This document shows positions 56,804 through 64,000 of a stretch of DNA of 64,000 nucleotides, piece after piece. Positions within the stretch are counted from its first letter, which is position 1, and each line of letters begins with the position of its first letter. Both the position numbers and the translations under genes were made by a program. Where the stretch lies: NCBI GenBank assembly GCA_027491215.1, contig JAIXWP010000138.1, positions 1 through 64,000 of the forward strand, given 5' to 3'. The notes under the pieces are model-generated. The model saw only the letters and a list, made by a program, of their open reading frames with translations. It was not told where the DNA came from and made no database searches. This DNA is from Flavobacteriales bacterium. GTDB lineage: Bacteria > Bacteroidota > Bacteroidia > Flavobacteriales_D > Sanyastnellaceae.

Positions 56804-58139
56804 TCTTTACTGATTCCGGAAGCGTAATTTTTATTCTTTTTATTTTTCGTTTGTCAGCTGCTTCAATCGTAAAAGTGAAGCCTTCAAATTCGATAACATC
56901 TCCTTTTTCAAGAAGTCTTGCAGCTTGCTCAATGACAAAACCTGCAAGAGTAGTGCTATCACCTTTAGCCTCGTCGAAGAGTGTATCATCAATTTGCAAA
57001 ACTTTATAGACGTCTACCAATGAGGTCTTCCCTTCGAAAACATACTGACGGTCGTCGAGTTTCGAGTAGTGCAATTCTTCATCATCGAATTCATCGCTGA
57101 TATTACCCACAATTTCCTCAAGAATATCTTCAAGAGTAATCAGTCCGCTTGTGCCACCATATTCATCGACCACAATTGCCAAGTGTACTTTATCTTGCTG
57201 AAATTGTTGAAGCAAATCATCAATTTTCTTGTTTTCTGGAACGAAGAAAGGTTGTCGAATAAGTGTTTGCCACTCAAATTCTACTTCATCGATGTGCGGC
57301 AGCAAATCTTTTATAAAGAGAAAACCTGCAATCTCATCTGGTGAATTCTTGAATACGGGCAGTCGGCTATATCCCTTTTCCATTACCGTTTCCATCACAT
57401 CTGTAAAGGAATCCTCTTCCCAAAGCGATGCAATGTCTGTGCGTGGCGTCATAATCTCCCCTACTTCCTTTTCACCAAAAGTGACGATACCCTCAAGAAT
57501 TTTATTTTCTTCCTTTGACAGGTTATCATCTTGTGTCAACTCTAATGCATGACCTAGATCATCCACTGTAATATTTGGAGTCGCTCTGCTGTTCAATCTT
57601 CCTTCAAGCACATTACTTGTCTTCATAAGAATGAAGGTTAATGGCGAGAAGAATTGCTGGATATACTTCAAAGGAATAGCCATAAACTTCGCATTGCGAA
57701 GATTATTTCCAGTAGCATAAACTTTGGGAATAACTTCCCCGAAAAGAACAAGGATAAATGTAATGGCAACAACATCTATCAAAGTCTTCACCCATCCAGG
57801 ATAGTTTTGAGAAGGAAACCATTCGCTTGCTAGCTGCGTAGCTAAGAGCACGATCGCGATATTGATTGCATTGTTCGCAATAAGGATCGTAGCCAACAAC
57901 TTTTTTGGGCCGGTCTCTTTATCTGGTTTTTCTAGAAGCTCTATGATTGTTTGGCTGGAGCGATCCTTAGATTCTTTCAGTTCAGCGCGCTGCGCTGGAG
58001 TGATAGAAAAAAGTGCCACCTCACTTCCACTGATTAGCGCACTGCATAATAACAGCAACAGCACAAGCACCAAAGGGCCTGCGCTGCTGACAACACTTAA
58101 GAGATATACGTCTAGTAAAACACAACTTATAACTTCCAA
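56796..58139 (-). CDS. gldE: Gliding motility-associated protein GldE (CNNM/CBS/CorC-like)
   Basis: CNNM TM domain, CBS pair VGEIMTPRTDIASLWEEDSFTDVMETVMEKGYSRLPVFKNSPDEIAGFLFIKDLL..., C-terminal CorC-HlyC domain; overlaps gldD. Confidence 0.92.
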   Translation of the reverse strand: MEVISCVLLDVYLLSVVSSAGPLVLVLLLLLCSALISGSEVALFSITPAQRAELKESKDRSSQTIIELLEKPDKETGPKKLLATILIANNAINIAIVLLATQLASEWFPSQNYPGWVKTLIDVVAITFILVLFGEVIPKVYATGNNLRNAKFMAIPLKYIQQFFSPLTFILMKTSNVLEGRLNSRATPNITVDDLGHALELTQDDNLSKEENKILEGIVTFGEKEVGEIMTPRTDIASLWEEDSFTDVMETVMEKGYSRLPVFKNSPDEIAGFLFIKDLLPHIDEVEFEWQTLIRQPFFVPENKKIDDLLQQFQQDKVHLAIVVDEYGGTSGLITLEDILEEIVGNISDEFDDEELHYSKLDDRQYVFEGKTSLVDVYKVLQIDDTLFDEAKGDSTTLAGFVIEQAARLLEKGDVIEFEGFTFTIEAADKRKIKRIKITLPESVKNE

Positions 58140-58166
58140 AATAGGTAGTATTAGTTAAACAAAAAC

Positions 58167-58607
58167 TTAGAATGGAAGATCATCATCCATTGTTGGTTCA
58201 TTCACGCCAGCCGGAGCCATCGGCGCCGATTGCATAGCTGGTGCACCAGTTGAAGTACCTGTTCCGTTCTGTCCACGAGGAGTCAAAATGGTCAACTCTT
58301 CTACATCCACTTCCGTGATGTACTTCTTCTCTCCATTTACTTCCCACGAACGATTACGAAGACGTCCTTCGAGATACACGCTCATGCCCTTCTTGATATA
58401 ATCTTGAACGACCTTCGCCAAACCCGCTCTGCGCACAGTAATGTTATGCCAGTCCGTGTTCTCCTTCGTCTCACCTGTGTTCTTGTCTTTCCAACGTTCA
58501 GTAGTTGCTATTCTGAAAGTAGCAATCATACCTCCGTTCTCAAATGATTTAATTTCTGGATCCGCACCTAAGTTCCCGATGAGGATTACTTTATTTACGC
58601 TTGCCAT
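58167..58607 (-). CDS. ssb: Single-stranded DNA-binding protein
   Basis: ASVNKVILIGNLGADPEIKSFENGGMIATFRIATTERWKDKNTGE...DWHNITV; acidic C-terminal tip MDDDLPF. Confidence 0.97.
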   Translation of the reverse strand: MASVNKVILIGNLGADPEIKSFENGGMIATFRIATTERWKDKNTGETKENTDWHNITVRRAGLAKVVQDYIKKGMSVYLEGRLRNRSWEVNGEKKYITEVDVEELTILTPRGQNGTGTSTGAPAMQSAPMAPAGVNEPTMDDDLPF

Positions 58608-58646
58608 TGTTTAGGTATTAAAAGTTAATTGTTTTGTTGAACACTG

Positions 58647-58676
58647 CAAATATACGGCGGTGACTAGGGGCATCAA
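58647..58676 (-). promoter_or_regulatory. Bacteroidota-type promoter for ssb
   Basis: Minus strand TTG-N19-TATATTTG, 40 bp upstream of ssb ATG (58607). Confidence 0.6.
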
Positions 58677-58696
58677 CCGAATATACGGATTTCAAC

Positions 58697-59749
58697 TTAT
58701 TCATACCAATCGATTTCTTTTAAATAGTTTTCAATCAAGCGAGGAATGCCCTTTTCAGCCAATTCACTTTTTGTCAACCATTTTTCACCATTCTGAATAT
58801 TATGCGGTTTATGCAGAACATTTATTCTGAAAAAGCGCGCTTTTATCTTTCGATGAGACAAAATGTGAGTCACTTCTTCGGAAACCTCAGAAAGTAGCGT
58901 GTCTTTCCAGTCTCGCATTTGCAACAATTGACGCGCCGCATGTTCTGTTTCGATAGGGGTTTCAGAAACTATCGAAGGAAAATCAAACAGGCCTTCCCAA
59001 ATTCCTTCACCTTTTCTTTGCTTCATGAGGATGCTATCTTCATTTATGAAAACTGCATATGCAATGTGCATGGGCTTAACCACTGTCTTTTTTTCTTTCC
59101 ATGGTAAATCAGCCACCATTTCGTTCGCGAGAGCAAAGCAACCCTTCGCAAGCGGACAATTGGTGCAGTCAGGAGAAACAGGAGTGCATTGAAGAGCTCC
59201 AAACTCCATGATCGCCTGATTATGAGTAGCAGGATCCTTTTGATTCAGATGCTCCTTTGAAAGCTTTACTAATTGTGCCTTTCCTTCTTTTGAGTCGATA
59301 GCGTCGGTAACTCCGAAAAAGCGCGATAGCACACGCATCACATTTCCATCAATGACTGCCTGCGCTTCATCAAAAGCAAAGGATGATATTGCCGCGGCAG
59401 TGTACTCCCCAACACCTTTTAGCTTAAGTATTTCGTTGAAATTATTAGGAAACTCGCCACCAAACTCCTGCATCACTTGATTAGCGGCATAGTGCAGGTT
59501 TCTAGCTCGGCTATAATATCCCAGTCCTTGCCAATCCTTGAGCACTTCATCTTGCGATGCGTTTGCCAAATCTTCGACACTTGGATAATTTTTTACGAAT
59601 TTGTGATAATAGGCCATTCCTTGGTCTACTCGGGTCTGTTGAAGGATGATTTCCGAGAGCCAAATCCTATACGGATCGCGGGTTTCACGCCACGGCAAGT
59701 CCCTTTTGTGGAAGCCATACCAACGGATGATTGAAGTGCTGAAATTCAT
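58697..59749 (-). CDS. mutY: A/G-specific adenine glycosylase
   Basis: GFHKRDLPWRETRDPYRIWLSEIILQQTRVDQGMAYYHKF, LKGVGEYTAAAISSFAFDE, four-Cys FeS loop CTPVSPDCTNCPLAKGC, C-terminal NUDIX-like domain. Confidence 0.96.
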   Translation of the reverse strand: MNFSTSIIRWYGFHKRDLPWRETRDPYRIWLSEIILQQTRVDQGMAYYHKFVKNYPSVEDLANASQDEVLKDWQGLGYYSRARNLHYAANQVMQEFGGEFPNNFNEILKLKGVGEYTAAAISSFAFDEAQAVIDGNVMRVLSRFFGVTDAIDSKEGKAQLVKLSKEHLNQKDPATHNQAIMEFGALQCTPVSPDCTNCPLAKGCFALANEMVADLPWKEKKTVVKPMHIAYAVFINEDSILMKQRKGEGIWEGLFDFPSIVSETPIETEHAARQLLQMRDWKDTLLSEVSEEVTHILSHRKIKARFFRINVLHKPHNIQNGEKWLTKSELAEKGIPRLIENYLKEIDWYE

Positions 59750-59790
59750 ATAATTGATAAAAAAAAGCTAACAGTCGGAAAAACAAGCTA

Positions 59791-59819
59791 TTGAAATTGT
59801 TCGATTCGCCCTATATTTG
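59791..59819 (+). promoter_or_regulatory. Bacteroidota-type promoter for HU-family gene
   Basis: TTG-N18-TATATTTG, 54 bp upstream of ATG 59874. Confidence 0.6.
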
Positions 59820-59873
59820 CCGCCCCAAATTTTAGCGAATATCCATTAACACATAATAAAAACCTAAGGAAAG

Positions 59874-60173
59874 ATGACGAAGGCAGATATCGTGACAGAC
59901 ATCTCCAATAAGACAGGGATTAGCAAGGAAGATGTGCTAGCAATTGTCGAAGGATTCATGACAACCGTGAAGAACTCCATGGAAAATGGGGAGAACGTCT
60001 ACCTGCGCGGCTTTGGTAGCTTCATCGTGAAGAAGCGTGCAGAAAAACTTGGAAGAAACATCCTAGCAAAAACTAGCGTTGTGATTCCATCACACTACGT
60101 TCCTGCATTCAAACCTGCAAAAGAATTTGTAGATGCTGTGAAGGATAAGGTGAAAGTAGCTGAACATGTCTAA
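59874..60173 (+). CDS. HU/IHF-family DNA-binding protein
   Basis: MTKADIVTDISNKTGISKEDVLAIVEGFMTTVKNSMENGENVYLRGFGSFIVKKRAEKLGRNI. Confidence 0.96.
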   Translation: MTKADIVTDISNKTGISKEDVLAIVEGFMTTVKNSMENGENVYLRGFGSFIVKKRAEKLGRNILAKTSVVIPSHYVPAFKPAKEFVDAVKDKVKVAEHV

Positions 60174-60756
60174 GAAGACAGGTTTAATACTACTCATCAT
60201 TGCGAGCCTTGGGCTCCTCGTTCTTTTTTTATTCATGCCCCAACAACCGGCAAGTGTTCGTGAAAAGGCTGAAAAGCCAATGGATGCGGACTCTTTGAAA
60301 CTGATGAAAGCCATTGAATTAGTGAATGGCCCAAATCCTATGGAAGGTATCACTATCCTCCGAGAAATCGTTTCAAAAGATGACGCAAACATCGATGCAC
60401 ATTACTGGTTGGGTGTCTTCTCTGTAAAGTCAGGTCAATATGATAAAGCTATCGAACGCTTTAATAAAGTAATCGATATCAATCCTGAATACTTGGCAGC
60501 CTACATTGATATGGGTGGTTTGTACATGGAACTCGATAGTGCTGAAAAAGCATTAACATACTTCAAAGAAGGTGTTGCTATCGATTCTACTAACAACTAC
60601 GCACTTCTTTTTGCAGCACAAACAGAAGAGAAACTGGAGCGTTACGAAGAAGCTAAGAAAAGCTACGAGCAACTACTAAGACACAACACCGACACCATCG
60701 TGGTGAATAGGGTGAAGGAGTTTATAAATAATATAGAAACAAAACTAAACCGTTAA
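60166..60756 (+). CDS. TPR-repeat membrane-anchored protein
   Basis: N-terminal TM LILLIIASLGLLVLFLF; TPRs VKSGQYDKAIERFNKVIDINPEYLAAYIDMGGLYMELDSAEKALTYFKEGVAIDSTN. Confidence 0.85.
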   Translation: MSKKTGLILLIIASLGLLVLFLFMPQQPASVREKAEKPMDADSLKLMKAIELVNGPNPMEGITILREIVSKDDANIDAHYWLGVFSVKSGQYDKAIERFNKVIDINPEYLAAYIDMGGLYMELDSAEKALTYFKEGVAIDSTNNYALLFAAQTEEKLERYEEAKKSYEQLLRHNTDTIVVNRVKEFINNIETKLNR

Positions 60757-60760
60757 AACA

Positions 60761-60856
60761 ATGCCTTGCGGTAAAAAAAGAAAGCGCCATAAGATGGCAA
60801 CGCACAAAAGAAAGAAGCGTTTGAGAAAGAATCGTCACAAGAAAAAGAATCGCTAG
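60761..60856 (+). CDS. 31-aa Lys/Arg-rich protein, AURKAIP1/COX24 (bS22/mS38-like)
   Basis: Direct translation MPCGKKRKRHKMATHKRKKRLRKNRHKKKNR*; too short for the ORF track; RKKRLRKNRHK matches the COX24-C type motif. Confidence 0.85.
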   Translation: MPCGKKRKRHKMATHKRKKRLRKNRHKKKNR

Positions 60857-60880
60857 TATTTAGCACTTTTTCTTTCCGGA

Positions 60881-60925
60881 CATAAGAGTAACTCTATCCC
60901 TCACGGGATCGATGTTACTCTTGTG
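60881..60925 (+). other. Two-tier stem-loop upstream of rng
   Basis: CATAAGAGTAAC (60881-60892) pairs with GTTACTCTTGTG (60914-60925), one G-U; inner ATCCC-TCAC-GGGAT hairpin. Confidence 0.6.
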
Positions 60926-61001
60926 TCTAATACTTTCCACATGGGTTGGATAAAACTGTCCTGCCCTGATTTATCATTTTATTCGTTTCGATCCCATTCC
61001 A

Positions 61002-62555
61002 TTGAATGCAGAACTGGTCATAAATTCTACCCCTTCTGGTGTAGACATCGCCTTATTGCATGATAAAGCGCTGATTGAATTGCACAGAGAGCAAGTCAAT
61101 CAACAATATGCTGTGGGCGATATTTACCTTGGGCGAGTGAGGAAGCTAATTCCCCACCTTAATGCCGCTTTCGTAGATGTCGGATACGATAAAGATGCAT
61201 TCTTACATTACCTAGACCTAGGCCCTCAATTCGGTTCTCTCAATATCTTCACTAGAAGAACCATTAGTGGAGAGCAGACTAGCGCGGACCTCATGAGTTT
61301 CCAGCTTCAGCAGGATATTCACAAAGAAGGTAAAATCAAGGATGTGATGGGTCAAGGGAATGTGTTACCTGTCCAAGTTGCGAAAGAACCGATTTCTCAG
61401 AAAGGTCCTCGACTTACTTCTGAAATTACAATTGCTGGAAGGTACCTAGTACTTGTCCCCTTCTCTAATAAAGTTTCTCTTTCCTCACGAATCACAGATG
61501 AGGTAGAAAGAGACCGCTTGAGAAAACTTATGCAGAGCATACGTCCTGCAAACATGGGGGTAATTATTCGTACGCAAGCGGAAGGAACATCAGTAACCGA
61601 GCTCGATCAAGATCTTCAAGACCTTGTGAAACGCTGGGAAGAGATGTTTAAGACAATGAAAAACGCTCGACCACCTCAGAGAATTCTTGGTGAAATCGAC
61701 AAAACTTCTTCTGTTCTTCGCGACCTCCTCACCGATAATTTCACAAACATTCACGTAAATGACGAACAAGTTGCAACACTCGTTCGTGGTTACATGAAGT
61801 CTATCGCTCCTTCTCAAGAAAACATTGTTAAACTTCACAAGACGGCAGATCTGTTCGATGCATTCAATATTCATCGCCAGATAAAAGCTTCTTTTGGAAA
61901 ACAAGTCAACCTGAAAAGCGGCGCTTATCTTATTGTTGAGCATACTGAAGCGATGCACGTTATTGATATCAATAGCGGCAACCGCAAAAATGCAACTGTG
62001 AAAGACCAAGAAGAAAACGCTCTTCAAACCAATATCGAATGTGCTAAAGAGGTCGCTAGACTTCTGCGCCTGCGCGATATGGGTGGCATCATCTGCATTG
62101 ACTTTATCGATATGCAGAATCGCGATAATCAGCGCAAACTTCATGATGCGCTTCGCGAGTTTATGGCTGAAGACAAAGCAAAACACAATGTTCTTGCTCC
62201 AAGCAAATTCGGTGTCGTAGAAATTACACGTGAACGTGTTAAGCCAGTCACAAAGGTTACTACCACAGAAAAATGTCCTAGCTGCGATGGCAAAGGTGTA
62301 GTTCAAGCTTCTGTACTCTTTACGGATGAATTGGAGAATTCAGTTCGATTCCTGAGCGAAGAAGGTACGCACAAAGAGCTTCGCCTCTCCGTTCACCCGA
62401 TGGTAGAAGCATATCTTAACAAAGGCTGGTTAAGTAGCATTGTAAAAAAATGGCGTAAAAAACACGGAGTCAAACTCATCGTGGAAGCCGCGTCCTCCAA
62501 CGAATTCTTGGAGTATCATTTCTATGATAAGTCAGGCGAAGAAATCGCTATCTAA
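61002..62555 (+). CDS. rng: Ribonuclease E/G family protein
   Basis: GDIYLGRVRKLIPHLNAAFVDVGYDKDAFLHY (S1), LIVEHTEAMHVIDINSGNRK, GGIICIDFIDMQNRDNQRKLHDALREFM, CPSCDGKG zinc-link. Confidence 0.95.
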   Translation: MNAELVINSTPSGVDIALLHDKALIELHREQVNQQYAVGDIYLGRVRKLIPHLNAAFVDVGYDKDAFLHYLDLGPQFGSLNIFTRRTISGEQTSADLMSFQLQQDIHKEGKIKDVMGQGNVLPVQVAKEPISQKGPRLTSEITIAGRYLVLVPFSNKVSLSSRITDEVERDRLRKLMQSIRPANMGVIIRTQAEGTSVTELDQDLQDLVKRWEEMFKTMKNARPPQRILGEIDKTSSVLRDLLTDNFTNIHVNDEQVATLVRGYMKSIAPSQENIVKLHKTADLFDAFNIHRQIKASFGKQVNLKSGAYLIVEHTEAMHVIDINSGNRKNATVKDQEENALQTNIECAKEVARLLRLRDMGGIICIDFIDMQNRDNQRKLHDALREFMAEDKAKHNVLAPSKFGVVEITRERVKPVTKVTTTEKCPSCDGKGVVQASVLFTDELENSVRFLSEEGTHKELRLSVHPMVEAYLNKGWLSSIVKKWRKKHGVKLIVEAASSNEFLEYHFYDKSGEEIAI

Positions 62556-62610
62556 CTTTCCATTAATCTTTTGCACGGTAGTTGGTATCAAAGGTGAAAA
62601 TTAACGCCTT

Positions 62611-64000
62611 ATGAAATCAATTTACAAAACCGTATTGTTGATGACCTCACTGGTGTGGAGCTCATCCATCATCGCACAAACTGCAACTGCGATCGGTATG
62701 CATGGCGACCATCTAGACCTTCGTGCTGCGCTCGCGGCATTTCAAGAGTCTCAGACCTTAGATGATTTTGAAAGAAAACTAAACGATCCTTACGAAAGGA
62801 TCCACGATCTTGACTTGAATGGCGATAACTATATCGACTACCTCGCTGTCATTGATCAAACGGATGGATACACTCACGCAATCACCATTAGAGCCCTGCT
62901 AGGTGATGGCGAATCTCAAGACGTTGCGGTTATCGCAGTAGAAAAAAATGGCAATAACTCTGCGGACCTTCAAATTATTGGTGACGTCAACCTTTATGGT
63001 AATAATTACATCATAGATCCATATGGTTATGATAGTGGCTTCGCTACTGTCTCTACCTTCAATGTCTGGATGTGGCCTGTAATTCAATTGATGTTCTCGC
63101 CACACTATTATTGCTACAGATCACCCTATCATTGGCAGTATTATCCTGTGTGGTGGACTACCTGGCATCCTGTGGGTTACACCGTTTACTATAACCATTG
63201 CCACCGTTGGCGTTCTCGCTACTATTACACAAATAACTGCCGTGTAAGCCGAGCGCATACAGTTTATGTGAGTAATAGATGTGCAAGTCCTAGATCTTTG
63301 TCCTATAACCGCGACACAAGACCAAGTACCAACAACAACTATGGCAACAATGGTGGTTTCAGTAGTAATAGTGGAAATGGTCAAATTACCCCTTCAGTAG
63401 CATCTCGACCTTCAAACACAAGACAAGGTAACTTGCCTCCACAAAGTGCACCAAGCAATCAGCCCAAACCGTCGAATCGTCCAAGTAAGTTTGAGACTCC
63501 TGAAAATCCTGGATATAAGCCGAACCCACTGGTCATTGGCAGTGAAAAGCCTGTTGCAGAAAAGCCTAGAGCTCAAGATCCGCGCACTCAAAAGCCGATG
63601 ACAGAGCAGCCTTACTATGACAGACCTAGCGCAGAGGATCCAAGACCACAGAAGCCTTCATATGAAGCACCACGTGCTGAAGATCCAAGACCACAGAAGC
63701 CTTCATATGAGGCACCGCGTCCTGAAAATCCAAGACCACTCAAGCCTTCTTTTGATGTGCCACGTGCAGAGGACCCAAGACCGCAGAAACCTTCTTATGA
63801 AACGCCACGAGTAGAGGACCCAAGACCGCAGAAGCCTAGCTCTGAACAACCTAGACCTCAAGCGGAACCGAAGCCTCAAAGCAGACCAAGCTATGAAGCA
63901 GAAAGACCTGCAAATACAAAACCTAGAGAAGAAAGACCTTCTGTAGTGAGAGAAAGAAATGACAGACCTGCTCCTTCGAGACCAAGTCAAAGCAGCGGCG
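62611..64000 (+). CDS. Secreted aromatic- and Pro-rich repeat protein, N-terminal part; continues beyond window
   Basis: ATG 62611, signal peptide MKSIYKTVLLMTSLVWSSSIIAQ, open to 64000; W/Y/H-rich segment (YHWQYYPVWWTTWHPVGYTVYYNHCHRWRSRYYY); 15-aa repeats AEDPRPQKPSYEAPR. Missing from the ORF track because it has no stop in the window. Confidence 0.85.
   Translation, partial: MKSIYKTVLLMTSLVWSSSIIAQTATAIGMHGDHLDLRAALAAFQESQTLDDFERKLNDPYERIHDLDLNGDNYIDYLAVIDQTDGYTHAITIRALLGDGESQDVAVIAVEKNGNNSADLQIIGDVNLYGNNYIIDPYGYDSGFATVSTFNVWMWPVIQLMFSPHYYCYRSPYHWQYYPVWWTTWHPVGYTVYYNHCHRWRSRYYYTNNCRVSRAHTVYVSNRCASPRSLSYNRDTRPSTNNNYGNNGGFSSNSGNGQITPSVASRPSNTRQGNLPPQSAPSNQPKPSNRPSKFETPENPGYKPNPLVIGSEKPVAEKPRAQDPRTQKPMTEQPYYDRPSAEDPRPQKPSYEAPRAEDPRPQKPSYEAPRPENPRPLKPSFDVPRAEDPRPQKPSYETPRVEDPRPQKPSSEQPRPQAEPKPQSRPSYEAERPANTKPREERPSVVRERNDRPAPSRPSQSSG
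63631..63840 (+). repeat. 45-bp tandem repeats encoding [AP]E[DN]PRPQKPSYEAPR (4 full + 1 partial)
   Basis: Units begin at 63631, 63676, 63721, 63766, 63811. Confidence 0.9.

Noticed and set aside
61590-62306. 238-aa minus-strand ORF
   Set aside because: Entirely antisense to a convincing RNase E/G gene.
63617-63990. Repetitive ORFs MTDLAQRIQDHRSLHMKHH... (+) and MTWSRRSRSVISFSH... (-)
   Set aside because: Alternate-frame translations of the 45-bp repeats of the 62611 gene.
1-64000. Search for defence islands, transposases, integrases, prophage or toxin-antitoxin pairs
   Set aside because: No supporting domain signatures in any ORF; gene content is consistently chromosomal core plus secreted proteins.

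Overview
This 64-kb window looks like a Bacteroidota chromosome. Supporting signs are gldD/gldE, T9SS C-terminal sorting domains, TonB-dependent receptors, fused SecDF, and TAnnTTTG-type -7 boxes. Most of it is dense core gene content: aroB, valS, tpx, ppk1/ppx, secDF, rpmB, cinA-psd-cdsA-ftsH-rsfS, birA, a MarR-led beta-oxidation operon, gldD-gldE-ssb-mutY, an HU gene and rng. There is one tRNA (tRNA-Phe). I saw no IS elements, prophage, CRISPR array or rRNA. Four coding regions are absent from the supplied ORF track. Two run off the window edges: a repetitive HYR-like adhesin at 1-2891 (-) and a Pro-rich repeat protein at 62611-64000 (+). Two are short: a DUF6728-like ORF at 56066-56227 and a 31-aa COX24/bS22-like basic ORF at 60761-60856. 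I found no clear-cut undescribed defence or mobile system. The items most worth follow-up are: (i) the RDD / SpoIIM-fusion / DUF4129 / DUF4350 / MoxR / DUF58 membrane-AAA cassette; (ii) two palindromic elements in front of the MarR-beta-oxidation operon; (iii) an island domain nested inside an HYR-like repeat unit of the adhesin; (iv) a DUF922-like protein whose HExxH-type motif reads HEQGL; (v) a T9SS-exported alpha/beta hydrolase with a GQGSGG elbow in place of GxSxG; (vi) structured inverted repeats upstream of rng, between psuG and the ABC transporter, and before the TonB receptor gene. All assignments were made by eye, without database searches.
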